From Hypomesus transpacificus (Eukaryota > Chordata > Actinopteri > Osmeriformes > Osmeridae), in the NCBI RefSeq assembly GCF_021917145.1, contig NW_025813837.1, positions 1,738,193 through 1,802,192 on the forward strand: 64,000 nt of DNA. The letters run 5' to 3'. Below, in pieces: positions 52,401 through 64,000 of this stretch. Made by a program: the position numbers and the translations under genes. Positions within the stretch are counted from its first letter, which is position 1; each line of letters begins with the position of its first letter. Below the pieces are notes generated by a model. The model ran no database searches. It was not told where the DNA came from and was given only the letters and a program-made list of their open reading frames with translations.

Positions 52401-55400
52401 ATCGATCTCCAAGGCTACACGAGACCAAACGGATCCTCCTTGACGCCGTAAATCCAGCGTTCTCTTCACAAACGAACCGAAGACCTCTTGGTCGAGTCCA
52501 GCGTTGGTCTCGAGTGTGACCGATGTATAGAAAGGGGATTCTGCCTTGATGTACCAGTTGACCGAGGGTCGAATGACTGTGATGTTGTGGCCTCTGGCGT
52601 GGAGCTCTTCGATGAGAACCTTCATGTTCACCCAATGGCTCCCGTCCAGTGGGAACACCAACACCTTCCCTCCCTGGGCTGGAAGCAGACCAGCCAGCAG
52701 CAGGATCCATGTTGCCAGGGCTGGAGGATGCATGTTTAGGTGGAGCTGTCACCTAATAGACAACACATACAGAGTTGTTAGTTAGTTGTCAGAACCACTA
52801 CAGTAGCTTTGCCTCTGAGATAGATGCACATGCTGTATGTCTTGTCCAAGACTCTGGACATTCTACATTGAACAAAACCAACTTTAGACTATCTAACAGT
52901 CTACATTCCATATTTGCTGTTTAGAGGTAGCAGATGAATGTTTTGTCTTCAAAAAAAAAAAAAAAAAGTTGTCTTCAGACATAGAAAACAAAATAAACTG
53001 TAAATCATTGTGGACATCACTTTGATACTGGAATAGATGCATTCTCAAATTTATGGTCATGTTTGCTTAAAATAATTGAATTTCTTTCGCAAGATCAGAT
53101 CTTTCTTCTTGCTCCACAGCTGGAGGAGATTGTTGCGCAACAGCGATAAGTTCGTTGTCCCCCCTGAACCCATTCATCCAAAATCCAAAATGTAGAAAAG
53201 CTATCCAAAATGTGTTTACATAGGATGCAGTTGCTATATTACTAAAGTTTAATTTGCCATTGTATTACAGAACTTAGTTTTGAATATACAATTAAATTAT
53301 ATTTACTTTCTACGATACTATGATTGATCACCACACACAGGAAAATACTGCATTGAGAGACTTCATCTGATTAGGGGGATCATGTTGGAGTGCTTCTTTT
53401 TAGCACCTTTGATACAAAATTCATTCATTACAAAGTCTTACCCAGAAAGTCCCAATCGATAAATAACCTCAATCTTTGCCAGATGTTCAGCCAATGGATG
53501 AAAATTGGAATGGTCACTGGAGATTGTCTGCCAAAACACTGCTCTGGAACATGAACGTACACTCCTGTATATTCCAAGGAGCAGAGTGGCATGGTGTTGG
53601 GTTACACTCTTCTATGTAATGTAAACCAGGAGCTGCTGTGTCCAAGGTTCACTTATTTCTCGTATGCGGTGAAACAACAATTGGGCAGGACCTGGGGGGC
53701 AAACATCACATGCCTGATTTTGGGGTACCACGAGTTTCTGCGTGGAAAGCAGACTTACTTTGGTGTAGGTGTTTGAAAATGTGTAGGGGGATAGGCTTTT
53801 TTATGTTCTTAAAGTCAAAATGCTGGAATACCTATTGGGATTGTTCTTTGCTTCTTAAGTCATTATGGCATATACTTTGGCTGCAATTGAAGGTGGTCAC
53901 AATTCTACACTCCAATCACCTTAGTGTTACGAGACTACACACTGGGGGTTGGGATCCAAGTGCAGAGTTTATGAAAGCATAAGGTAAAGCCCAAGGTTCG
54001 CTAGCGTGCTGACAGGGTAATAGACACAATCCAAAGGCCAGTGCATAAGATAAACAGTCGAGAGGGCTAAACACAGTAAATATAACTATAGCTATGAAGG
54101 AAAGGAAAACTTAGCCCAAACTAACGTTGCACCATTCCTTTGCAAAAAGATTACAAAGAACTGAGGGGTATGAATACACATGATGAGCACAGGTGCGAGG
54201 AACTAACCAAACTAAGCACAGGTGAAAACAAGGAGGTTTCTATTCTGAGGAGGCAGTGCACTGCTGTTGTTTGGGCTGCTGAAACACAGGCACTCATTAG
54301 AAAACCTTTTTTCTGCCTCACGTGTTGTGAAAATGTTGGAGCGAACTTATGTAGGACACAAGTCAACCTAAAACTGATTGTATCAGGCCTCTATCACTTA
54401 TTAGTAGCTATATAATTAGCCACAGGTGATAACGCCATTGAGCCACCTACTGTACTTGTTTCTTATCGCTGTTAGTTAATGCTTACCGGATTTTTTACTC
54501 ACTTCAAGAGCTAGTGCTGTGCCAAGGTCAATATTTCAACATTGTTTTATTTCAAACGCCCAATGTAAATTTTCATGTTAGAAACTGCAATGGTAAAATA
54601 ATATTTTACACCATAATAATAATAATATTCCAAATTCTGTTTGTTTTTCCAGTCCCCCAACACAGGGGTCAGCACCATCACCATGGCAACCGAATGGGGA
54701 TCACAGCCCCCATCTCAGCCCAGCCCCAACCCTCCCCCAAAAACAACATCCGCCTCCCCCGCACCCCCCAACCCCCGCACCCCCACAGCTGCCCCAGGGC
54801 AGAGGCAGACACAGGAGGCAGCCACTACGAACAGCCCGGCCTCCAGGCAAAGAGCTACGTGGAGCGCCTGTGTGCCGAGGAAGGACTTGACCCTGGCCTA
54901 AGCCCGGGAAACGGGAAGAATGGCAATGTGTTCTTTCTTCCTGAGGTGGAGAAAGTGTCTGTCTTCGGGCCCAGCAGATATAGGTCCAAGCTGCTGCCCA
55001 GGGACAACAAGCCCCTGGAGATGGGCGTGCTGAGGAGGAGGAAGGAGCTGCTGGCTGAAGTGGACCCCAGGACTGCAGCCAAGCACATCACCAAGGCCGA
55101 CTGCATGGTACAACACGAACAGAGAGAAACAAGCATGCGACACCTACACGCATAAACGAAGAACACACGCGTAAACACATCCAGCATAACTACCATTAGT
55201 CTTTTTTGTTGTTGTTGACCTTCTACTATGTGATTACTGGTCATCAGGTTGCCAGGATACTGGGGGTTAGTCCAGAGATGCAGAGGAGGATGGGGGTGAG
55301 ATACGGGATAGAGCTGCTGACCCTCCCTCATGGCCACCAGCTTCGCCTGGACCTGCTAGAAAGGTAGAGCGACTCGTGACCTCGGCCATGTTTGTAAGCG

Positions 55401-56799
55401 AGAGGCAAATCCCCCAAGACACAGGTCGTAAACGTACCCTTCTTGTGTCTTTCTCTCTTTCACCCCACTCCACCCATCCCTCCCTCCATCCCCCACACTC
55501 TCTGTCTCCCCCTACCTCTGCCTCCCTCCCTGCCACTTTCTCTCTCTCTCTCTCCACCCAACTCTGCCTCCCCTTCCTCTCTCATTTCTAGGTTTGTGAC
55601 CATGTCCATCATGCTAGCGGTGGATGTGCTGGGATGCACGGGCACAGCTGAAGAGAGAGCTGCCTTGCTACACAAGGCTATCCAGATAGCTGCGGAGCTC
55701 AAGAGCAGCCTAGGAAACCTGTTTGGTTTTGCTGCCATCATGAGAGCCTTGGAGCTGCCACAGGTACAATAGCCTTGGATAAACCTATTCTCTGTATTGT
55801 TCCGAGAATGCAAACCCCTGTGGAATGGTATCGATATTCAATTTCACGTCTCCTTTATGCTGTGAAATAGGTGTTGTTTGTGTGAAACCGTTCCTATCTA
55901 ATGATAGTTATTTCATACTTATTATGTGTTGGGAAAATCGCTGGTTGATAAGCTGTTGTTTGTCCTCTCAGATTTCCCGCCTGGAGCAGACTTGGATGTT
56001 GTTACGCCAGCGACATACTGAGGGCGCCATCCTCTATGAGAAAACCCTGAAGCCTTTCATGAAGAGTCTGAACGATGGGAAAGGTAATAATAAAAATAAT
56101 GTAATAAATAATAATAATAATAATGATAAAACGTTATGTTATTTTTGGCCTCCGTTTGGAGCTGACAGACTTGTGTTTCTGCCCTCGTAGAGAGTTGTCC
56201 ATTGTCAAACACATGTTTCCCACATGTGGTCCCCCTTCTTTACCTTCTGGAGAAGAGTGTGGCGGTCGGGGAGGGGGTGGAGCCATGGGAGACAGTGGAG
56301 ACCGGAGTGGAGGCGGTCATGAGTCATCTGGGGGCAGCACGTACCATTGCACAGCTGGGGGGGGTCTACCACACCAACGCAGAGACTAAATTACAGGGTA
56401 AGGGAGGGCAAGAGGAATCCTTTGCCTCGTTCAGGGGTGAGGTACATGCTTTGAGATAAAAATAAACTTTTAAAAAATAAACAAATGGTTGCTATATGAA
56501 TATAGATGGTGAATGAGTGAGTGATTGAGAGAGTGAGTGGTCTGAGTGAAGGTTTGTGTGTGTGTGTGTGAAGACAGTTCGCTGTTCATGTATGCATTTC
56601 TAAGTGTGTGTTTGTTGTTCATGATGCAGGCTTCCAGGAGCAGCCAGACATCCAGGAGCTCTTCCTCACAGAGTTCCAGATGAGGTTGCTATGGGGTAGT
56701 CGAGGAGCCGATGAGAAGCAGACAGAACGCTACGCCAAGTTTGACCAAGTGTTGACAGCCCTGTCTAATAAACTGGAGCCACCTCCTCGACCTCAATGA
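43477..56799 (+). CDS. sh2d3c: SH2 domain-containing adaptor SH2D3C (SHEP1/NSP3), 12 coding exons
   Basis: SH2D3C links Eph and integrin signals to CAS-family scaffolds (BCAR1/NEDD9) in the cytoplasm. Coding exons: 43477-43498, 44487-45249, 47818-47854 (37 nt), 49428-49556, 49868-50286, 50421-50536, 54653-55107, 55248-55363, 55592-55763, 55972-56083, 56191-56397, 56630-56799. All are GT-AG with consistent phases, giving 905 aa (human long form 860). The N-terminus (KWFGSLSNL, YARSTDMYTHVGT) matches the long isoform. The SH2 domain is about residues 308-405, from HAWYHGHIPWQ to CPVNRTLPLRYLEA-like sequence, with phosphotyrosine Arg332 in FLIRDS. The linker is Pro- and Ser-rich. The C-terminal CAS-binding, CDC25-like domain is about 620-900 (LPRDNKPLEMGVLRRRKELL, LGCTGTAEERAALLHK, EFQMRLLWGS). 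A UGT gene is nested antisense in intron 6. Other first exons are possible. Confidence 0.96.
45250..49427. other. sh2d3c introns 2 and 3
   Basis: Intron 2 (45250-47817) holds the small membrane-protein-like frame at 46810-47100 and a GT tract near 46590-46650. Intron 3 (47855-49427) has a CT-rich tract at 49136-49250 and no recognisable exon. Both are otherwise AT-rich. Confidence 0.6.
46810..47100 (+). CDS. Hypothetical 96-aa single-pass membrane protein (unrecognised)
   Basis: I do not recognise this frame. It opens with ATG in a strong context (A at -3, G at +4) and runs 96 codons to TAG without an intron. Residues 15-31 are a hydrophobic helix (HGQIVVAIFSIVLLVF), followed by RDPLR, a Cys pair (C40, C41) that could be lipidated, and a helical, charged stretch (GQEALALRQALREKMQLLEE). 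The tail is polar and Cys-rich. The shape is that of a small integral membrane protein, type III topology. ATTAAA at 47211-47216 could end a transcript. It lies within sh2d3c intron 2 on the same strand. It may be a nested gene, an unannotated exon or chance. Conservation has not been tested. Confidence 0.35.
   Translation: MDMKIDPKIDWVLYYHGQIVVAIFSIVLLVFRDPLRSLVCCVRERSGLWGQEALALRQALREKMQLLEEQQSCENVQRFSEGHSQPHSQNDCTCRP
49574..49720. repeat. CA-rich microsatellite in sh2d3c intron 4
   Basis: An imperfect CACACG/CACGCA array ending in a pure CA run at about 49695-49718. Confidence 0.9.
50569..50690 (+). repeat. tRNA-derived SINE in sh2d3c intron 6
   Basis: The head GTGTAGCTCAGTGGTTAGAG and box B AGGTTCAAATACTCC are clear. 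The body is truncated, and the end has ACATCTGCTAAATC. It starts about 34 bases after the exon 6 donor. Confidence 0.75.
50761..50766 (-). terminator. Candidate polyadenylation signal of the nested UGT gene
   Basis: AATAAA on the minus strand about 390 bases after the UGT stop codon. It is the nearest good match I see. Confidence 0.5.
51153..52733 (-). CDS. ugt5: UDP-glucuronosyltransferase, UGT5 type, single coding exon
   Basis: A 526-aa enzyme that transfers a sugar, usually glucuronic acid, from a UDP-sugar to lipophilic substrates in the ER membrane. Residues 1-20 form a signal peptide (ALATWILLLAGLLPAQ). The catalytic pair of vertebrate UGTs is present as His33 (DGSHWVN) and Asp151 (VLSDPAGGG). 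The UGT signature covers about 354-400 (WLPQNDLLGHP, HGGTNGVQEAIYHGVPILGL, FDQSDN). A C-terminal membrane helix spans 490-515, and the tail KVKRD fits the KxKxx ER-retrieval motif. The whole protein is in one exon, the hallmark of the fish UGT5 family, whereas UGT1 and UGT2 are split. A possible acceptor (TGTCTATTAG) just upstream of the ATG suggests a 5' UTR intron. The gene is antisense inside sh2d3c intron 6. I cannot assign the exact subfamily member. Confidence 0.95.
   Translation of the reverse strand: MHPPALATWILLLAGLLPAQGGKVLVFPLDGSHWVNMKVLIEELHARGHNITVIRPSVNWYIKAESPFYTSVTLETNAGLDQEVFGSFVKRTLDLRRQGGSVWSRVALEIDLVKQFYYINKDLVEAMGKTFENEELMKEFREAEYDVVLSDPAGGGGALIARKLGLPLVFNVRWTIQGEGHQCIAPSPLSYVPIAGSELTDKMTFCERLKNVFMYLFTRLQVAYVTDSTYMSFVHRYFGPDVHYMELFQDADIWLMRNDFTFEFPRPTMPNVVYMGGFQCKPSKPLAQDLADFVQSSGEHGVVVMSLGTLVGHLPDDAAEEIAGAFAQLPQKVIWRHTGKRPAALGNNTLLVDWLPQNDLLGHPKTKVFVAHGGTNGVQEAIYHGVPILGLPLMFDQSDNLSRMKAKGGAKVVDIAYLNRDNFLEALRAVLEDPSYRENMQRLSRLHKDQPMKPLDQAMFWIEYVMRHKGAPHLRTQSFRMSWIQYHSVDVIATLLAALLLTLLLCLSSGMFLWRKVFCRRKVKRD
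52734..54652. other. Right part of sh2d3c intron 6, upstream of the UGT gene
   Basis: AT-rich, with an A run at 52951-52968. It should contain the UGT promoter and perhaps a 5' UTR exon, but I cannot place either. No coding frame is recognisable. Confidence 0.5.
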
Positions 56800-57200
56800 G
56801 CCAGAGTCCCTCAGAGGGACCCTGTGAAAGGACATTTCATGTTTGTTGATTTTTCCCTTAAGTGACATGGCAAGCAAGTCCTGTCATTTAAATATGGGAA
56901 AATATTATGTTTTGATAGCTGCATTTGGTGTATGTCTGGTCATGGGACAAGGAATCCGTGGGATCACAAGGGAAGAAAAAGAATTGTACTGATGTCAGGG
57001 ACAGGAGATCTGCACTACTGTGATTATTATACTTCTGATGCTGCTTTACAGGTGTGCCTTGCATAGACCTTTGTGACATATTACTGAGGCTAGTTTTGTG
57101 TTGTATCCCTGTTTCCTGTTACTATCCAATTGTTTGCTAAATTATACGTTTTAATCAAGTTCCTACTTGGGAGCTTCAGTGGTAATGACAGATGTTGGAT

Positions 57201-57372
57201 ATTTACATTTAGTAGAAGCGGTTATCCAGAGCGACTTACAGTAAGTATAGGGACATAGGTAGGGTGAAGTGCCTTGCCCAAGGACACAACGTCATTTGGC
57301 ACGACCAGGAATCTAACTGGCAACCTTCATATTACTAGCCAAATTCCCCGACCGCTCAGCCACCTGACTCCA
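57201..57372 (-). repeat. tRNA-derived SINE in the sh2d3c 3' UTR
   Basis: Read on the minus strand it has box A GGTGGCTGAGCGGTCGGGG, the body GGGCAAGGCACTTCACCC, and the tail GTCGCTCTGGATAACCGCTT. It belongs to the same family as the copy at 40061-40235 but is inverted. It lies between the sh2d3c stop codon and its likely polyadenylation signal. Confidence 0.88.
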
Positions 57373-57713
57373 TATTTCAGGTTGTACAACAATGTATGCT
57401 GTTTGGACAGTGCCTTACTTATGACTTGTAACTTGTACATTATCACTGTGTTGTAGCTAACTGACTTTCTAGCTAAGAAGTTAATAATGGTAAATGTATA
57501 GCGTGTGTGTGGCTCTGTATAATAGGTTTTCATAGGCTAATCAATCAATCAATCCATGATTGCACTCTCCAAGAAGAGTGTAAAGTACAGTGTGAGAACA
57601 GCGTTGTTTAACCCTGACCACCAAATAATACAGAGACATTTCCAAAAGGAATGTAAAGAAAATGTATTTATGTATGGTAGGCCTACTTAGCGCTTGATTA
57701 ATGAAGTGTTTGT

Positions 57714-57719
57714 AATAAA
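57714..57719 (+). terminator. Candidate polyadenylation signal of sh2d3c
   Basis: AATAAA about 915 bases after the stop codon, followed by GTGC- and GTGTC-containing sequence. Confidence 0.55.
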
Positions 57720-58129
57720 TACGGCGTGCAAAATTACAGTGTCTACATTGACTGTCTAGGCTACATTAACTGACCAATGATAAGGTCCACTGATAGCTCC
57801 ACATTGATTAGTTATCAAGATGCTCTGCTAATTATATCCTGCCTATGGTTCTGACTCATGTGCAAAGTTTTAATTATATCATATCCAGTAACCTCTGCCC
57901 TGTGCAGTGTTGTGTGGATAGCAAAAATGCATTATGGGAATTGGCGTTTTCTCGAAACATATGCCTTGTCTGTTCAACAGAAAATAGAAAGAGAAAACTA
58001 CAAATTAATGCCCCCTAGTTGTCCGTTATTTTTTTGTCGTCGTGCAAGTCCATTTTGGTGTCCCACACACGTAGAGCTAGCTGGGTTAGCAGATATTGTT
58101 AGCACATAACAAGTAAAGACAAAACCATA

Positions 58130-60187
<2,058 letters not shown>

Positions 60188-61536
60188 GCCCACTGCAGAG
60201 AGAGTCCCCTTCACAGGACCTGCTGAAGAGATCCTATTTGGAGGAACTTTTAAGAGACTTGGACTGAATTTGAAGTCTCTCCGATGAGTTGAGAGGTTTT
60301 CTCCTTCCGCCTAATGAGACATGTAAAGGGAAGAGCTAGGCTGCCGTTGCCCAGGCACTTAATTGGCCATAGCAGTGTTGGAATGAGACTGAATGTCAAT
60401 ATCCTGGGCTGGACCCAGATCACACGCCATAGGAGAGGTTCTCTGGTCCAAAGACTTAATAAGGCGAGATCTTTTCATAGTACCTCTTGCTCCTCTACCT
60501 CAGTGCCAAGTTACCCTTTAAGTCATGGTGTGACTGGACTGACAGTATAGATTATAAAGAGGTATTGAAATCAAGACTTTAACCTTGCTGGCCCTGGTTG
60601 AAAAGAGAATGGTGCCTTAATCTCTTAAACATATTTTGGGTGGAAGGAAGCAGTAACATCGAAGTAACATATTGCTTCATGCTGTTGTTGTTCTCTCAAC
60701 GGAGATGTCTGGAATGGACGATTGCAAGAAGAGGAAGTACCATTTGTCAGTCTGGAGATCAGGCGAAAATTAAGGGGTTAGGGTTGAAAAAAGTATCTTC
60801 TTTTTAAGTACAAAATATTCAAAATAGCAGTGTGAAAAGTCTTTAGGCTTGTGAGTTTCTAGAAATACATGTTTTTGCTAGATCATGTTGTTGCTTTGTG
60901 ACGACAAAACATATTTAAACCAGCAGGTGGCAGTAAAGACTACCTTGGATAGTAGAGATGAAGTGAAACAAGTGGGTGCTTTCTAATTAATTTCATTATT
61001 TATTTAGTTGTATTTACCATTTTAACATTTGGGACACATTTGGTTTGACTTGCTAAATCAAGTGTTTGAATGCCAGTATTTATTTCATAAAACTGTATGT
61101 TTACTAAGGTATTTTAATGTAAGGATATCCAGGTTTTAGCTCAGATGTTTTTAGAAATTGCTGTGGAAGAAGACCAAATCAATTCTACGGTTCCAACGTG
61201 CAATAACTACACAGTTGTTTGACAAAACATTACTGATTGGTTATAAAACATGTCTGTGTAAATTGAGTTTAAAAGATGAGTGATGCATGCATACATCTAA
61301 ATAATGTACTCTACCAAAGGTACATGTATGCTCAGCCTAAAAAACGTGATAGTTAATTGTTATCCTGAAATAGCTACATTAAACTAACTATTCTCTGCAG
61401 GGTTTTATACTGTAGAATACCACAGTATACTGTAAACAATATAGTATTGTACTGACTTGTGAAAATATGGCATACATATTTAAACAAACATGGTTGTTCC
61501 ACTGCCAAGGGTACAGATGGAATAAATTACCAGGTA
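60188..61536. other. tor2a 3' UTR and downstream DNA
   Basis: Contains no other recognisable frame. Possible polyadenylation signals are ATTAAA at 61378-61383 and AATAAA at 61521-61526, the latter just before the decayed transposon. No preference can be made from sequence. Confidence 0.45.
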
Positions 61537-62748
61537 ACATACCGCTCAAAAGTTTGGGGTCACTTAGAAATGTCCTTGTTTTCCATGAAATCACATTGAG
61601 TTTGAATAGGTATAGAGCTAAATGAAAAGGAAATAGTAATTGACATGGTTTTAAATCATCTTTTTAATTGAAATAATTGTGTCCTTCAAAACTTTGCTTT
61701 CGTCAAATAATAAGTTAGGGTAATCTGAAGAGATCCCCCCCCCCCCACCACCACCACCACCACGCTTCCTGAAGCATCTTTCTCAAGTTGGATTGGCTTG
61801 ATGGGCACTTATGTACCATACCATCAGGCTGCTCCCACAACAGCTCAATAGGGCTGACATCAGCTGACCTATCCATTATCGACAGAATACCAGCTGACTG
61901 CTTCTTCCCTAAATAGTTCTTGCAGTTTGGAGCTATGCTTTGGGTCATGACTTATTGTAGGAGAATGTGGCTCCAATCAAGCGCCTTCCTTCATTAAGAT
62001 CCCCTTTACAATTCTCACTGTACCCAAGCACTTCCCAGACCATCCCTTGGTCATCACAAGCGGCCAGTTGAGGACCAGTGAGATGTCTAGGAGGCTACGT
62101 CGGTGGGTGCTTCGTTACAGCAGTCCTGTGTCTGTTTCTCAAACCAGACACGCTAAAGTGTTTGTCCTCTTGCTCATTTTGGCTTCATGATCCAGGCATA
62201 CCACTCCTCTGTCTGCTCTGGTGTGAGCCTGTTTGTGCCGTTCTGTGAAGGGAGTAGAACACAGTGTCGTATGAGAGCCTCAGTTTCTAGAAAATTCCTT
62301 GTATTTTTCACAAAAAGAATAGCCTGATGAGTTCCAGAACGCTCTTTTCTTGCCATTCCGAGCCTGTAATCGAACCCACAACTGCTGACACGCCAGACAC
62401 TCAAGTAGTCTAAAGAAGGCCGGTTTTATTGCTTCTTTAATCAGCACAACACTTTTCAGCTGTGCTAACATAATTGCAAAAGGGTTTTCTAATGATCAAT
62501 TAGCCATTTCAAATGATAAACTTGGATTAGCAAACGCAATGTGCCACTGGAACACAGAACTGATAGTTGGTGATAATGGGTTACGGTTCTGTAATGTAGA
62601 TACTCCATTAAGAATCAGATTTTTCCCGTCCGTATAAAATATTCCTTGACAACATTAACAAAGTCCACACTGTCAATTTGATGTTATTTTAATGACCTTT
62701 TCTTTGAAAAACAATTTCTTAGTGACCCCACACTTTTTAACGGTAGTG
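61537..62748 (-). mobile_element. Decayed Tc1-like transposon with broken transposase
   Basis: About 1.2 kb, flanked by TA at 61535-61536 and 62749-62750. The left end (TACCGCTCAAAAGTTTGGGG then TCACTTAGAAATG) matches the complement of the right end (TAGTGACCCCACACTTTTTA then CGGTAGTG). The transposase ran on the minus strand. Remains include LTPEQTEEWYAW and, near 61.85 kb, SPIELLWEQ, which holds the final catalytic Glu, followed by CPSSQSNL. Stops and indels break the frame throughout. It is a different Tc1 family from the copy at 27.6 kb. Confidence 0.9.
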
Positions 62749-64000
62749 TACATTGTGTTTTGCACCATTATAAACTTGAATTGACTCTGAACTGTTAACT
62801 GAGGTAAATATCCAATGTCCCACTTTCCTGTAAAATATGAGATTGAGCTTATACATGAACTTTGAAGACTGTCAGTCTACAAAATCTGCATTCCTGAGCT
62901 TAATTCCATGTATTTGATGTTCTGTAATAATTTCAGTCTCAGTTTTTCTCCCTGTTCCACATGAAGTGCCTCATAACCATGGTGATAATGGGCCTGTGTT
63001 AGGTTGAACACAGGGGCCACAGTGACTCTGTGCCAAACTCGTTCTGGAACCAACAAACAAGTTCCGTCCTTGTCACTGAAAATAAACATCCAATTCAGTG
63101 TTGTCAAACATTGTCATGAGTTTCGTGTCATTTAAGTACCCTATCTGTCTATTTTGAATGATGCGATAAATAGGTTTACAAGCTACACAGTCTTTCTATA
63201 TCTATATGTTTTCATAGGGTTTCAGATTGAGCCTATATAACACTGGTGTGAAGTAACTTGATGACAAGTTGTGTCACCAAAATAAAGTTACAGTATCTCA
63301 CAACAGTATCTCACAATTGGACACACAAACACATACACTCATTTACCATTCACTTTGTAACATAAACAGCAACCTAAATTTCTCTTGCATCATGAGTGTA
63401 AGCCTCCCAGATGGGTCCTTGCGGTTCTTCATTAGAGTCGGGGCTACAACCAGCTTACTTTCTTCTCTTCTTTGCACGTTTTTAGCAAATGATGTACGTA
63501 AGCTTCTTCTTGAAGGGATTCTTAGTGGGGTCAGTCCTTGAAGTGGATGGATGGACCCTACCTCTGGTCACCTCAGCTGGGCTGCATGTTATGAAGAGAA
63601 GCAGCTCTCATCTCGCCCTGACACAGATGGGTGGCTGATATCATATTGGCAAACACACAACAGGAAATGAATACTTTCTCCACAGGAAATGAACAGGTGT
63701 CAGAGGTCCTCTGGAGTGTGTGTGTGTGTGGCGTGGGAGGTATGATACGTGTGTCGATGTTTGTGAGAATGCGCGACACACACATGTGATTTCTTTTTGT
63801 CACAGCAAAAGTGTTGCCAGAGAGATGTCACTTTCTCAAGGATCACAGTCCATCAGCTTACAATGTTCAGAGATGCCTCGAACCCATCCTCACATCACAC
63901 ATATGCCACTTCTCCCTTCAGTCTCACAGTGATGACTTCATTACCCCCCCACCCACCCACCCACCCACCTCAGTGAGGGTGACCAGCAGTCAGAGGGTCA
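62749..64000. other. Right-end region, no gene recognised
   Basis: In human, TTC16 and PTRH1 lie next to TOR2A, but I see no exon of either here. A 76-codon minus-strand frame (63107-62877) has no recognisable motif. AATAAA occurs at about 63080 and 63280 on the + strand. The end has a short GT run and ACCC repeats (63945-63968). Confidence 0.45.

Noticed and set aside
62877..63107. 76-codon minus-strand frame near the right end
   Set aside because: No motif, no family recognised and no splice context. It does not look like TTC16 or PTRH1.

Overview
This window looks like a teleost fish chromosome. All of the protein genes are vertebrate, with spliced exons and GT-AG introns. One gene is a single-exon UDP-glucuronosyltransferase of the UGT5 type, known from fish. 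The DNA carries Tc1 transposons, tRNA-derived SINEs with the fish-type GTCGCTCTGGATAAGAGC tail, and very dense microsatellites. The species cannot be told from the sequence alone.

Layout, left to right. An intronless orphan GPCR (gpr21, + strand, 2.2-3.3 kb) is followed by about 10 kb of gene-poor DNA with a large minisatellite. Next is strbp on the - strand. I traced its complete 17-coding-exon reading frame (26.8 to 14.4 kb, 683 aa, every splice phase consistent). It also has a possible alternative last exon at 13.8 kb, and a probable first noncoding exon and promoter near 32.8-32.96 kb. Its first intron holds a structurally intact Tc1/mariner transposon (27.56-29.22 kb). A repeat-rich intergenic stretch follows (33-38.6 kb).

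The right part is a compact block: cfap157 (-, 9 coding exons, 539 aa), sh2d3c (+, 12 coding exons, 905 aa), a UGT5-type gene nested antisense in sh2d3c intron 6, and tor2a (+, 5 coding exons, 311 aa). A decayed Tc1 element lies beyond tor2a. In human, GPR21 and STRBP are neighbours on 9q33, and CFAP157, TOR2A and SH2D3C lie together on 9q34.11. The window therefore joins two pieces of the human chromosome 9 gene set. The genes do not form one pathway: they are a receptor, a double-stranded-RNA-binding protein, a ciliary coiled-coil protein, an adhesion-signalling adaptor, a conjugating enzyme and an ER-lumen AAA+ ATPase.

Most worth a second look: a 96-codon ORF with a membrane segment in an sh2d3c intron, the second strbp C-terminus, strbp splice acceptors whose pyrimidine tracts are long CT microsatellites, the strbp start codon sitting as the last codon of its exon, the nested UGT gene, an RFX X-box-like site before cfap157, the intact Tc1 element, and an atypical Walker A in tor2a. 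I found no clearly new multi-gene system.
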